NCBI GenBank assembly: GCA_029298735.1
Contig: JANSLP010000007.1
Coordinates: forward strand, 1 to 64,000
Direction of reading: 5' to 3'
Length of the DNA: 64,000 nucleotides
Origin: Ophiostoma sp. CBS 140.51
Taxonomy: Eukaryota > Ascomycota > Sordariomycetes > Ophiostomatales > Ophiostomataceae
Below, piece by piece: positions 1 to 11,091 of the stretch (positions are counted from its first letter, which is position 1; the number at the start of each line of letters is the position of its first letter). A model generated the notes under the pieces. That model was not told where the DNA came from. It saw only the letters and a program-made list of their open reading frames with translations, and made no database searches. The position numbers and the translations under genes were made by a program.

Positions 1-226
1 TTAAATAACAAATGAATAATGATAGGATTTTTGTTTGTTTAAAAAAATATGAAAGAAATACAACGAGTAGAAATAAAATACTGTGGGATAATCGACTTCC
101 AGGAGCACTTGAGCATCTGTTTGAAGCACGCACTATATTCATTTCATGTTACATTTCTTTATTGTTTGCATATACCGTACACTGTACCCTCCTCTTCTAT
201 TGCGTATACATCCAGCCCTATCTACC

Positions 227-1202
227 TTATATACCGTTGATGGTCGGTAGTGATGAGGCAGCAGCGGCCGGCGGCGCCAGCACCCAGTCCCGGACCTGGC
301 CCTTCCAGTCGCTGATGCGCACATCCCGAATCGCCACGACAATCACACGCACCTCCTCGCCGGCCACAAACCGCTCACGGCCGTCCTGTGGACGAGGGTC
401 GGTTCCGGAAGCAGTCGTTGTGGAAGATGCTGCCGCTGCTCCTCCACCACGACCGTGAGCAATCTGCTGGTGGATGCGTCTCTCATCCGGGCCGACTGGG
501 TCAGCATCAAACGTGTTGTAGGCCAGGTGCTGCTGGCGGTAGTAAGCCTCCTCAGCCGAACCCTGGGCCAACAGGCGGGCAGTGCCGTTGATCGTCGCAG
601 AGATGGACGAGACGGCGGCCGTGTTGAGGTTGAGCAGCAGCGTGGCCAGTGACGAAGGAGGCTGTTCTGCCGCGCCACTGAGAGATCCAAGAACACCAGA
701 GAGAGCACCACTTGTCGCACCAGCACCCTCAGGTGCACCCGGGCCATCTTCCGACAGGGCACTACCTGCGGACATGCGGCGGTGCAGCGGCCGGTGCGAG
801 ACCCAGTCGTGGACGAGCAGCGAGACATTGGGGTTTGCAACGATGTTGTGTGTCTTCTTGCTGGCCGGGTTCGACGTCATGACGATGACAGGGGCCGCGA
901 CCGGGTGGTCCGGAGCGCCGGCGGCGCTGGGGAGGTAGGTGTAGTTCATGAGGGAGACATGGGGCTGGTTGTCGACACACGTGGCGAGATGGAGCTGGAA
1001 GGTGTTAGCGGGGTCGACGCACTGACAAAGTATATGCTTGATCGTCTCTCTCTTCCTCTTCTTCTACCTCTTCGTCCCCTCAATGTCTACTCACAAAACG
1101 GGCATTCTCGAGACACTGGACGACTTCAGTCGGCAGCGAGGCCGTGGACTGCTTGTTGGTGTCGCCGTCCGAGGCTTCGTGATTGAGAGGGATCTGCTCC
1201 AT
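227..1202 (-). CDS. PNPOx-like flavin-binding fold protein
   Basis: Two exons, 1095..1202 and 227..1021, separated by a 73-bp intron (GTGAGT donor, CAG acceptor); product 300 aa. Exon 1 gives 36 residues ending ENARF. Exon 2 continues in phase with CVDPANTFQLHLATCVDNQP, the start of a pyridoxamine-5'-phosphate-oxidase-like split barrel (HLAT...PHVSLMNYTYLP, then VIVMTSNPASKKTHNIVANPNVSLLVHDW). This matches the fungal family of yeast YLR456W/YPR172W, whose enzymatic role is not established; they are not the vitamin B6 oxidase Pdx3. A low-complexity Gly/Ala/Ser insertion lies between the two barrel halves (about residues 120-165). The start is the only ATG that opens the exon 1 frame before the conserved region. 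The gene diverges from the carboxylase gene at 2162. The family is fairly secure, the function is not. Confidence 0.8.
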
Positions 1203-2161
1203 TGTGATGTGGGGTAGTGTGTATGCGTTGATCAATTGCTGTCGGAGTGTTGTTGAAATGTCGTCTGGATCGTGTCAAAGGTCAAAAGCGAGGCAATGGT
1301 GACGGCATCAGGCGACACGTCGATAACGAAGCAGCTTTGGCACTTTGGCCCGATCCGGACCTTCTAGCGTAAGTGGAGTTTATCGGATTGGGTGGGAGGG
1401 AAAGAGGCGAGTGCGTGTTGCATGGGCAGAAGGAGCGTTTCGAGCTGGCCGTCCATAGCGGGGCAGGTGCGACGGAGAGCCATTGGCCTGTCCAACGGCG
1501 TTTACAGCTGTCCTTTTCCTCCCAAAGCCGCCCGACAGAATAGGGCGACGAGGGACGGGCTACGGTCCGATATTATAGATAAGATATCGTCGGATTCGGA
1601 TTCCAGAGTTGTATCCATGGAGTATTTCCATTTAGCACCAATTCTGCGGTTTTGCCGTGAGTTACCAGCCATATTCACATGAGGCTGTATTTTTGGTGTC
1701 TTTTGGCCTGGTCAGCTGGGCACGGAGAAGAGCCGTGGTACGCTCTTTCCCCGTATTTTGCTCCCCGCAGTACTAATGACGTCTGTCCCCCGAAGCCCCC
1801 CAAATTGGCCTGTGCACCGCCCACAACCGCCGCCTGCCGTATTTTGGCTGTCCTGGACAGATGCGGCTATTCTCGGTCTCACAAAAAAGGGAGCCAGGAG
1901 CAAAGGGGAAGGCACGAACGAGGTCAACCCAAAACAATTTTTACTTTACTTTTTACAAATTCGCATGAAGGCAGGAGCGACCGACTCTCTAAATATTAAG
2001 GGGCTCAGATTTTTGCGTCTCTGACAATCTCTTCTTGTTTACAAAACTTTTGTCTATCATCGCGTACATCCTCACGGGACTTCACCGACACCCACTTCAC
2101 GTGCCGTACGCCCTCCTATCTCTCCATCCCTCTTTCTACCAACCACCTTCTTCAATTCACA
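1203..2161. promoter_or_regulatory. Divergent intergenic region
   Basis: This 959-bp stretch lies between the starts of the PNPOx-like gene (-) and the carboxylase gene (+), so it should hold both promoters. The last 130 bp before 2162 are C/T-rich, as is common for fungal leaders. A CRE-like TGACGT occurs near 1777. I see no convincing coding region; short frames here lack family similarity. Confidence 0.5.
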
Positions 2162-3152
2162 ATGCGGCCTCTCAAGCGCGCCGCACATACGCGGCTGCCC
2201 TTAGGGTACCATCCTGTCCGCTATCTTGCTTCGACTTCATTACGCTCTGCTACGGCCTCGACCGATGGAGCATCCTCCTCTGCATCTGCGTCCTCGCCGG
2301 CGCCTCTGCCCTCCCTTTTGATCGCCAACCGTGGCGAGATTGCCCTGCGTATCCACCGTACCGCGACGCGGATGGGCATTCCGACAACGACGCTCTACAC
2401 AGCCGTTGATGCAAGCGCACAACATGCCAAGGCCTCGCCGCGCAGCCTGGCCCTCGGCTCGTATCTCGACGGCGACCGCATCATTGACCTCGCCCAGAAG
2501 CACAACATCCGTGCCCTGCACCCGGGCTACGGTTTCCTGTCGGAGAATGCTGCTTTCGCTGAGCGTTGCGCAGCCGCCGGCATTACTTTCGTTGGCCCGC
2601 CTGCACAGGCCATGAACGACATGGGTGACAAGGCCCGCAGTAAGGCCATCATGCTGGCTGCGGGTGTGCCCTGTGTGCCAGGTTACCACGGTGCCGATCA
2701 GAGCCCTGAGCAGTTGGCCGCTCACGCTGATGCTGTCGGCTACCCTGTCCTGCTCAAGAGTGTTCGCGGTGGTGGCGGCAAGGGTATGCGGATTGTGCAC
2801 ACGCCTGCCGAGTTCGACGCCCAGCTGCGCAGTGCCCGTGCCGAAGCCAAGGCCAGCTTCGGTGAGGGTGGCGAGGTGATGCTGGTGGAGCGCTACATTG
2901 TGCGTCCCCGTCACGTCGAGGTGCAGGTCTTTGCCGACACGCAGGGCGGCTGTGTGGCTCTAGGCGAGCGTGATTGCAGTGTCCAGCGCCGTCACCAGAA
3001 GATCCTGGAGGAGTCACCTGCCCCTGATCTGGACCATGCTCTGCGCCACGACCTATGGGAGAAGGCCCGCATGGCTGCTCTGGCCGTGGGCTATGTTGGT
3101 GCTGGTACCGTCGAGTTCATCCTGGACCGCGACACCGACGAGTTCTTCTTCA

Positions 3153-3186
<34 letters not shown>

Positions 3187-4456
3187 CGTCAGTGAGCTTG
3201 TCACGGGCACAGATCTCGTGGAGTGGCAGCTGCGTGTGGCCGCCGGCGAGCCGCTGCCCATGACGCAGGACGAGATTGAGGCCAAGATTGACTCACGCGG
3301 CCACGCCATTGAGGCGCGTATCTACGCTGAGAATCCCGAGGCCAACTTTATGCCTGACTCGGGCAAGCTGGTGCACCTGACGACGCCCCAGCCGCGGGCC
3401 AACAACGATGAGGAGTCAGACCTGCGCATTGACGCCGGTTTCGTCCAAGGCGACACCGTCTCCCAGGCGTACGACGGTATGATTGCCAAGCTGATTGTCC
3501 GTGGCGAGGACCGCGCACAGGCTATCCGCAAGCTAGAGCTGGCGCTCGAGGAGTACGAGGTTGTCGGCCTGCACACCAACATTGAGTTCTTGAAGCGCCT
3601 GTGCCGGTCCGAGGCCTTCCAGGCGGCCGACGTCGAGACGGGCTTCATTGATAAGTACCGCGACACGTTGTTTGAGACGCACGAGGTCGCCGACGAGGTG
3701 TACGTGCAGGCGGCGCTGGGTCTTCTGACTACGGAGCAGTCGAGCTCGTCGCTGGGTGAGCCGCACGGCCAGCCGTTTGGCTTTGGTGATATTAGTGGCG
3801 GCGGCACGTCGGAGCGCAGCTTTGCGTTCGAGGTGCTGGACGCCTACAGCGACCGGACTGGCGATGTCGTCGAGGTTACTCTGACGCAGACGGCCCGGCA
3901 GTTGTACAACGCCCGTGTTTCGTGGAAGCCCAAGGCCAAGGAGGCACCGGCTGCTACCCGCGAGTTTGACGGCATTGTGCTTGACGGTACTTCATCTCGG
4001 GACCCCACGCCCGAGGCCACAACGACCAAGCTGACATCCTTCTTCCCTCTGTCACGCATTGCATCGACCGTCGTCCAGCAGCGCCCCGAGGGTCTCGATG
4101 AGGGCCCGGTGCGCGTCACCGTCTTCCAGGGCGGTGCTAAGACGGACCTGGCCCTCGTGCCGCCAAACTGGCACGCCAAGGTCCTCGGTGTGGACGCCAG
4201 CTCGGCAGCTGCCTCTGTGGTTGCTCCCATGCCTTGCAAGATTCTCCGCAACGAGGTCAGCGTCGGCCAGACCGTCGAAAAGGGTGCCCCGCTGGTCGTG
4301 ATTGAGTCGATGAAGATGGAGACGGTGATCCGGTCGCCGCAGGCCGGTGTTATCAAGAAGCTGGCACACAAGGAGGGCGATATCTGCAAGGCCGGCACGA
4401 CGCTGGTGCTGTTTGAGGACCCAGAAGGCGGCGAGGGTGCTGAGGATAAGGCATAA
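2162..4456 (+). CDS. mccA: 3-methylcrotonyl-CoA carboxylase, biotin-carrying alpha subunit
   Basis: An uninterrupted 764-aa frame. The enzyme carboxylates 3-methylcrotonyl-CoA in mitochondrial leucine breakdown; this subunit carries biotin carboxylase and biotin carrier domains. The first ~50 residues are Arg/Ser-rich with few acids, as in a mitochondrial targeting peptide. The biotin carboxylase core starts at LLIANRGEIALRI (about 58), followed by the ATP-grasp glycine loop RGGGGKGMRIV (about 200-210) and FFMEMNTRLQVEHPVSE (about 325-340). The biotinyl domain near the C-terminus has ESMKMET with the predicted biotin lysine at K718. Length and domain order fit MCC-alpha; propionyl-CoA carboxylase is not expected in this group. 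No beta subunit or isovaleryl-CoA dehydrogenase gene is adjacent, although these cluster in Aspergillus. Confidence 0.9.
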
Positions 4457-4759
4457 GGGACAGCGCCTACAAGAAAGGGAAAAAAGGGGTAGCTAGTTTT
4501 TTGTTGTATATGGCGTTATTGATTGACGACGTTATTGCTATTTGATTTTGAATTTTGAATTTTGAATTTTGATGAACATATTTCATACTTATTACATCTT
4601 TAAATATATGACAATGCGCTTCTATTTATGCATCTATGAGCAACTAGCCTATCCTAAACCAAAACCAAGTGGTATCCAAAACGCCTAATAACCCATGCTC
4701 TATGATGATGTATATGCAAAAAATCAGCTTATTTTCTGGTTCATCCAGACGAACGACGA
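4457..4759. other. Convergent 3' intergenic region
   Basis: 303 bp between the ends of the carboxylase gene (+) and the methyltransferase gene (-). It is AT-rich and holds the short tandem repeat at 4545..4572, with T-rich stretches on both strands that suit 3' end formation. No gene seen. Confidence 0.6.
4545..4572. repeat. Tandem repeat ATTTTGA x4
   Basis: Four perfect head-to-tail copies of the 7-mer ATTTTGA, about 90 bp past the carboxylase stop codon, inside the convergent 3' region. Probably 3'-UTR or terminator DNA. Confidence 0.9.
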
Positions 4760-6556
4760 CTACGCCAGGCTTGCCAAACCAACAGGTGAGATGCTATCTA
4801 GATCTAGACCGGCAAAGCCCTCTTCGACGGACCACGGCTTGCTGCCGTCGCCAGTTGTTGTTGCAATGGGCGTGTACAGCACATCGCATGCCCGGCCCAC
4901 AACCAGCAGACCTGGCGGCCGGCTGCCCTCCTGCTCAATGGCTGCCGCCACGTGCTCCAGCGTCGTCCGGATGACCTTTTGGTCCGGGCAGCTGGCACGC
5001 TCAATGACAGCGCAGGGTGTCGAGAGCGGCCACAGCGTGCGGCCCAGGTTTTTGTTTTCTTCTTCCTCGGCCGTGAACGTCGTCAGCTCGGCCACAAGAC
5101 CCGTGATGCGGTGCAGCGCCATCAAAAACACGGCTGTCCGAGACACACGGTAGCCTGGCGGTGCTGGTGGCTTGCCCTTCTTTCCCGTACCCGTGCAAAT
5201 CAGAACCTGGTCGGCAGCATCACGGTGCGTGGGCGGGATACCCGCAAACAGAGGCCCACTGAGAGCCGATGTGATTCCCGGTAGCACAAACAGCGAGCGG
5301 CCGTCCTGGAAACCCGCAGCACGCAGACGAATCATCTCCTCGCCACCACGACCATACACGAAGGGATCACCCTGCTTGAGACGCAGAACAGTCTTGCCAG
5401 CACGAGCAGCCGCGGTCGCCTGCTCGATAAGCTCTTCTTGTGCAGCGTCAGCGTTGCCAGGGAACTTGCGAGCAATGGCAACTTCGGTGCGGCGCGGGAT
5501 AAGGTCGAGGACGCCCTGGGGCACAAGCTTGTCGGCAAGAATAACATCAGCAGAGAGAATGGCCTGGTGGACAGCGCGCGTCAACAGATCGGGGTGACCG
5601 GGGCCCGAGCCAGCTAGGATAATGCGTCCCTGGTCGGACTCGGCGCCTGGCAGGGCAGAGGTCGCTGCCTCCTTGTCAGCGACCGGGGCATCCTTAGGCA
5701 GTGCAGTGCCCCGTGCATATGCTTCTAACAACGCCTCAACATCAGCATCCGTCACACCAGCCAGGCGCTTGAGCGGCCAATACTCGCACATTTGCGCCAG
5801 CCAGCGCATCCGACGCGTCTTGGCTATCTCGGCATCGCCGCTGTTGTTGTTGTCGCGGCCATCGGCGCCAGTCTCGGGTGAGGGCACCAGCTGGTTGAAA
5901 GCGGCGCTCTGGTCGTAGGAGTCGTCTTCGGAGAGGACATTTTCGATTCTCGGCTTGCCTGTCGTTGATGTCCCTGCCTCTGTCGTCTTTCTGTCCTCCT
6001 CTTGGATGCGTCGCCGCAGGGCACCCAGCCGCGCACACGCCTCGCCCAGTCCTGCCGGCAGGGTTGCTGCCACCTCGCGCCGAATCCGTGCTGCCAGCTT
6101 GCAGCCACTGCCATTTGTTGTGATGCCGATTTGTAGGGGGCCCTCGGCGTGTGTGGAGGGAAGAGAAAAGGAGCAGAGGTCGGGGCGGTCGACAACGTTG
6201 ACAGGGATTCGCCGCCGGCGACACGCAGAAGAAACAGTCTCGGCAACTGTGTTGTCGTAGTCCGTTACGAAAACGGCGTCAACAAAGCCGTCAACGGCAT
6301 CGCGGCCGAGCGTTTCAAGATGCTCGTTGCTCCGGACAGCCTCGCGCACCCACTGCACCTCGCCGGCGTCCACGCGGACCTGGAGAGCAGCAGGCAGAAG
6401 ATTGCCCTTGGACGGTTCTGGAGCCACAAGAATGGGAGTGGCGCCGACAGCCAAACTCTGGTTGCAGCGAGCAGCAGCCAGCGGGTTCGAGCCGACAACA
6501 AGGTGGACGTGGCCACGGCTGTCGACGGCCGTAAGGAGGGAAGTGTGGTATGTCAT
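4760..6556 (-). CDS. met1: Uroporphyrinogen-III C-methyltransferase (siroheme synthesis, Met1-type)
   Basis: Single 598-aa frame. It adds the two SAM-dependent methyl groups that turn uroporphyrinogen III into precorrin-2, on the route to siroheme, the cofactor of sulfite and nitrite reductases. The N-terminal ~200 residues resemble the CysG/Met8 NAD-binding half (VHLVVGSNPLAAARC, VDAVFVTD, IPVNVVDRPDLCSF, LQIGITTNGSGCKLAARIR). The C-terminal half is a SUMT domain, with signature 1 ILAGSGPGHPDLLTRAVHQ at about 313-331, signature 2 RLKQGDPFVYGRGGEE at about 390-405, and LPGITSALSGPLFAGIPPTHR following. The overall fusion and length match fungal Met1. The nucleotide-binding glycines of the N-terminal half look degenerate (GSNPLA), so dehydrogenation probably depends on a separate Met8. 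Confidence 0.9.
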   Translation of the reverse strand: MTYHTSLLTAVDSRGHVHLVVGSNPLAAARCNQSLAVGATPILVAPEPSKGNLLPAALQVRVDAGEVQWVREAVRSNEHLETLGRDAVDGFVDAVFVTDYDNTVAETVSSACRRRRIPVNVVDRPDLCSFSLPSTHAEGPLQIGITTNGSGCKLAARIRREVAATLPAGLGEACARLGALRRRIQEEDRKTTEAGTSTTGKPRIENVLSEDDSYDQSAAFNQLVPSPETGADGRDNNNSGDAEIAKTRRMRWLAQMCEYWPLKRLAGVTDADVEALLEAYARGTALPKDAPVADKEAATSALPGAESDQGRIILAGSGPGHPDLLTRAVHQAILSADVILADKLVPQGVLDLIPRRTEVAIARKFPGNADAAQEELIEQATAAARAGKTVLRLKQGDPFVYGRGGEEMIRLRAAGFQDGRSLFVLPGITSALSGPLFAGIPPTHRDAADQVLICTGTGKKGKPPAPPGYRVSRTAVFLMALHRITGLVAELTTFTAEEEENKNLGRTLWPLSTPCAVIERASCPDQKVIRTTLEHVAAAIEQEGSRPPGLLVVGRACDVLYTPIATTTGDGSKPWSVEEGFAGLDLDSISPVGLASLA

Positions 6557-7463
6557 GTCGAGTCGAGTCGAGTAGAGGGAAAAGCCGAATGTGGTGAAGT
6601 TTTCGGTAGGTTTCGACTGTTCGTGATTTCCTCAAATAAGTCGTTCACCTCATGAATACCGTCGTCTTAAAAAGGAAACAACGAAAAGATAAGAAAGTGC
6701 AAGGAAGGAACGACGTTGACAAGGTCTCGCCAAATTATGCGCCTGGCCAATAAGCGTCGAGATCTTTATCAAATGGCGACTGCTTCTGGCCCGTCTTGCG
6801 CAAGGAAACAGCGACCGACCGACCGGGCCGCCCTAGTTTTTGCATGTACTTCGCGTGGGGTCGTTAACAAATGCTTTGTGATGATTGGGGACAGACGCCG
6901 GAAACGGGGGTCTTTATTGCATTTGGCAGGCGCAAACTTTTTTCTTCACTGTCTCCTGCCTTCTCCGCGGACGCTAAAACTGACGCAATAGCTGTAGTGG
7001 GCCCTGTCGTCTCGAGGCACTGGCCCTTTACGGTAGCCAATGGCATTAGACCATTTACGACAAGGGCGCGGCAGCGGCAGTCGGTGGGATCGCACCTTCT
7101 CAGCACTGCGGTATCCAGCGATCGTGCTTTCCTTTGCCGTATGGCGGTGCAAAAACCATCAGACGGCACTGCGAATGGCGACAACTCGAGCCGTGACGCG
7201 CGACTGCACGTGATGTTTACTTCTCCTTTTCACAATAAATTGATTTATATGCACATTCGTTCTTGTATGACTCTTTTAATTTGATTTAATTTGCTTTTTT
7301 TGTTTAACTCTATGGGGAAAATTCACACAGAACGACATTTGTTCCTGAAATGACTATCGTAAAATAAAAACCAAACCCCAGCTCCCTATATCGTCCATGT
7401 CATCCATGTCGTCCATGCCCTCAATATACCCATTTTATTTTCTTTTTTGCCACAACTCCCCGT
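6557..7463. other. Intergenic region: met1 promoter and IleRS 3' end
   Basis: 907 bp upstream of the methyltransferase start and downstream of the isoleucyl-tRNA synthetase stop; both genes are on the minus strand. It holds a GATAAG at 6688 and CCAAT boxes at 6747 and 7037. The right part is AT-rich and suits the synthetase 3' end. No coding region supported. Confidence 0.5.
6688..6693. promoter_or_regulatory. GATAAG element upstream of met1
   Basis: A GATAAG lies about 130 bp upstream of the methyltransferase start. GATA factors of the AreA/NIT2 type control nitrogen genes in filamentous fungi, and siroheme serves nitrite reductase. CCAAT boxes lie at 6747..6751 and 7037..7041. A single hexamer can occur by chance. 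Confidence 0.25.
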
Positions 7464-10400
7464 TTAGATGCGCAGCAGCCGCAGCACAAACGACAGGTCG
7501 CCAATGGCTTGCTCCTCCTCCACAATAAGCGCATCGGGCTCCTTGTCAGCCTCCGACGGCGCCAGGGTGCCGCGCAGAGCCGTCTGGAACAGGGCATCGT
7601 GCGACGTCACAACCGACGCCAGATCAACCTCCTCAGGGTTGGCCACAACGTGGTAGTGCATGCGCACGTCGTCGGCAGGCACCAGACCGGCCTTCTTGCG
7701 CAGACGCTGCACACGGTTGATAATCTCACGCGCCAGACCCTCGACGGCCAGCTCCGGGTGCGGGGTTGTGTCGAGAAGCACAATCATGTCGTCGGCGAAG
7801 CCAGGCTCCCACTTGGGGCCGTGGCTCTCCTGGCCCTCAGCAGCGGTGGCGGCCGATGCAGGAGCAGCCTCCTCCTTGGGCGCCTCCTTGACCTCCTCCT
7901 TAGCAACCTCACCCTTCTTCACACCCTTGGCAGGCTTGGCAGGCTTGGCAGGCTTGGTCTCCTTGGAAGTGGTGACTGACGAGCCTAGGACACGAACAAT
8001 GGAGATGTCATTGTCCTCGAGCACAATGCCGCCAACCGAGATCTTCTTCTCCTTCAAGTATTGGCGCAGCTCAGCCTGGGTTAGGTTGGGCAGGTTCTTC
8101 TTGACCATCTGGACGTCCTTCTTGAGCTTCTTGCCCAGTGTCGGCCAGTCGACACGAGCCTCCAGGACAATGCCGTACTGCTCCTCGTCGCTCGTCAAGA
8201 TGACGTCGCGGACGTTGAGCTCCTCACGCACGTACGAGCCGAGCTCCTCAACGTCGGCCAGGATGTGCTGGTCGGCAATGACGACCACCGACAGCAGCGG
8301 CGTCTTGAGCGAGACGTTGCAGCGCTCACGGGCCGTACGTGCCAGTTGGATGACCTTCTGCATGGCCGACACCTTGCGCTCAATGACCTCGTCAAACAGC
8401 GACTCCTGAACCGTGGGGAACGGCAGGAAGTGCACACTGCGGTCGTCCTTGAAGCTGCCGCGCACCTCGGGGCTGAGATGCGGCTTAAGCAGGCCGTAGA
8501 TGTGCTCCGTGATGAACGGCGTGAAGGGTGCCAGGGCGCGCACCAGCGTGAACAGAACCTGGAACAGGGTGTTCATGGCGGCCGTGGTGTCGTCAACACC
8601 CAGACCGGCGCTGCCCTTGAGACGACGGCGGTTGAAGCGGATGTACCAGTTGGTCAGGTCCTCAATGGACGACAGCAGACGCGGCACCACTGTGTACAGG
8701 CGGTAGCCCGTCATCTCCGTCTCCACAAACTTGAGCAGACTCTGCATCTCCGCCAGGATCCACCGGTCCATGACGTTGTTGAGGCGCTTGCCGTCGCTAA
8801 TGACCGACAGGTCGGCAACGAAGAACTTGCCCGTCGTCTTCTCGTACAGGTTGGCCTGCTCAGAGAAGAAGCGGTAGCTGTTCCACAAAGCGAGCAGAAC
8901 GCGCGACACCATCTCCTTGACACCAGACTCCTTGAAGCGCAGCGACTCGGCACGCACCACAGGCGAGTTGATCATGTACAGACGCAGAGCATCCGCACCG
9001 TACTGCGACAGAACGATACCCGGGTCGGGGTAGTTTTGGAGACGCTTGGACATCTTCTTGCCGTCTTCGGCTAGCACGATACCGTTGACAATGACGTTCT
9101 TGAAGGGAGAGACGCCAAACAGACGGTTGCCCAGCACTGTCAGCGTGTAGAACCAGCCACGGGTCTGGTCAAGACCCTCAGCAATGAAGTCAGCAGGGAA
9201 CAGCGCTGGTGGGCCCTCGGGGTCGTCGGCACGCTTGGTGTTCTCGGCAAAGGGGAAATGCGTTGAGGCGTACGGCATGGAGCCGGACTCGAACCAACAA
9301 TCAAAGATCTCGTTGACACGGCGCAGCTGGCCCTTGCCCTTGCGCGACGGAATGGTGATGCCGTCGACCTTGTCGCGGTGGATGTCCTCAAGCGAACCGT
9401 CGTAGCCGCTCAGCTCACGCAGCTCCTCGCGGCTGCCGACACAGATCACCTCCTCAAAGTCCTCGCTGACCCACAGCGGCAGCGGTGTGCCCCAGTAGCG
9501 GTTACGCGAGACGTTCCAGTCGTGGGCGTTGGCGACCCAGTTGCTAAAACGCTTCTCCTTGACGGAGTTGGGCACCCATGTAGTCTTCTCGAGGTTGTCG
9601 AGCATCTGGGGGATGGCGTCACCGACGCGGACGAACCACGAAGAGACAGCCTTGCGGATAAGCTGAGTGTCGGAACGCCAGCAGAACTTGTCCGTATGCA
9701 TGATCTGGCTCTCGACCAGCAGACGGCCCGTGCCGCGCAGGTCCTTGAGAATGGCCTTGTCGGCAATCTTGACGTGCTGGCCGGCGTACTCGGGGATCTC
9801 CTCGGTCAGGCAGCCCTTATCGTCGACAGGGCAAGGGGGCAGGCGCTGGGGCGTGATGAAGCCCGCAGCGACGGCGGCGTCATAATCCTCCTGACCAAAG
9901 GCAGGGGCCTGGTGGACAAGACCAGTGCCCTCACCCTCTTCAACGTAGTCGGCGGGAATGACCTGGAAGCAGTCGGAAAACTTGTCGACGTAGTAGCGGA
10001 AGAGCGGCTCGTACTTCCAGCCGACCATCTCTTGACCCTTGATCTTCTTAATGACCTTGTACTTGGCCTTCTTGGGGTTCTTGTAGAGCAGCGTCAGGCC
10101 AGCCTCCTGCAGAATGTACTGCTTGCCGCTGGCCTCGTCGAGGATGACCAGGTACTCAAAGTTGGGGTGGGTGGCAATGAGCAGGTTGGACGGCAGGGTC
10201 CAGGGGGTGGTGGTGTAGACGAGCAGCGAGGTGTTCTCGTAGCCCTCAACGTTGAGGACGGGGAAGGCGACGACAATGGCCGGGTCCTGGGTCAGCTTCT
10301 CGTTCTGCTTCGACTCCATGTGGGAGAGCGGCGTGCCAAGGGCGGTCGAGAAGGGCATGATCTGGTAGGCGCGGTAGACGGTGCCCTTGTCGAAGAGCTG

Positions 10401-11091
10401 TTTGAAGACCCACCAGCAGGACTCCATAAACTTGACGTCCATGCTCTTGTAGTCGTTGTCAAAGTCGATCCAGCGGCCGAGACGCTCAATGGTTGTGCGC
10501 CATTCAGACGAGTAGCGCATGACAATGGCCTTGCACTCCTCGTTGTACTTGGCGATGCCCATCTTCTTGACGGCGTCCTGAGCCGACATGCCGTGCTTTT
10601 TGTCAATCTCGTACTCAATCGGCACACCGTGGGTGTCCCAGCCAAAGCGACGCGGCACATGGTAGCCCTTCATGGCCCAATACCGCGGGATGATGTCCTT
10701 GATGGTGGAGGCCAGCAGATGGCCATAGTGGGGGAGGCCTGTTATTATGTGTGGTTAGTATGATGTCGAGAGGATATTCGGGGACCAGGATGTTCGTAGT
10801 CTCGAGAAGCAGGGGGGGTTCGTGATTATCGTGATCTCGAGACTCGAAACATCGCGAGATGCGAAGATGGGGATAATTACCAGTTGCTACAAGAGAGCAC
10901 AAATTTGTTAGCAGACGGTCCTAGACACCGAATCTCTCTTCCCTCCCCCAGAATCACTCACCAAATGGCGGGCCATCGTAGAAAGTAAAGGGCTTGTTGC
11001 CCTCGTTCAGCTTGACCTGTGTCTGGAAGGCATCAATCTCACGCCAGAACTTGATGACCTCCTCCTCGGTTTTCGGAAAGCTGATGCTCAT
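7464..11091 (-). CDS. ils1: Isoleucyl-tRNA synthetase, cytosolic
   Basis: Three exons: 10962..11091, 10881..10886 (6 nt) and 7464..10738; 1136 aa. It charges tRNA-Ile with isoleucine. Exon 1 encodes MSISFPKTEEEVIKFW to YDGPPF plus one base. The 6-nt exon CAACTG then gives A44-T45 and the first base of G46. Exon 3 continues LPHYGHLLA, so the class I HIGH motif is H49-Y50-G51-H52. Further landmarks are the editing-domain TTPWTLPSNL, KKMSKRLQNYPDP near 605, and anticodon-binding and C-terminal domains with a Lys/Pro/Ala-rich linker (KPAKPAKPAKG). Intron 1 (10887..10961) has GTGAGT and TGCTAAC; intron 2 (10739..10880) has GTAATT and ATACTAAC. No targeting peptide is visible, so it is cytosolic. 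A TGAGTCA lies 150 bp upstream. Confidence 0.95.
10881..10886 (-). other. 6-nt internal micro-exon of the IleRS gene
   Basis: On the gene strand the sequence is TTGTAG, then CAACTG, then GTAATT. The six bases restore DGPPF-A-T-G-LPHYGH, which is near-invariant in this family. Leaving them out gives DGPPFGLPHYGH, two residues short. Both flanking introns have good branch points. Inferred from sequence only; cDNA would settle it. Confidence 0.88.

Noticed and set aside
9281..9300. tRNA T-arm-like sequence on the minus strand (GGTTCGAGTCCGG) inside the IleRS gene
   Set aside because: It encodes the conserved WFESGS segment of the synthetase, and no cloverleaf can be formed around it.
9378..10763. 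461-codon open frame on the plus strand opposite the IleRS gene
   Set aside because: Antisense shadow of a highly biased gene; leucine- and valine-rich with no family.
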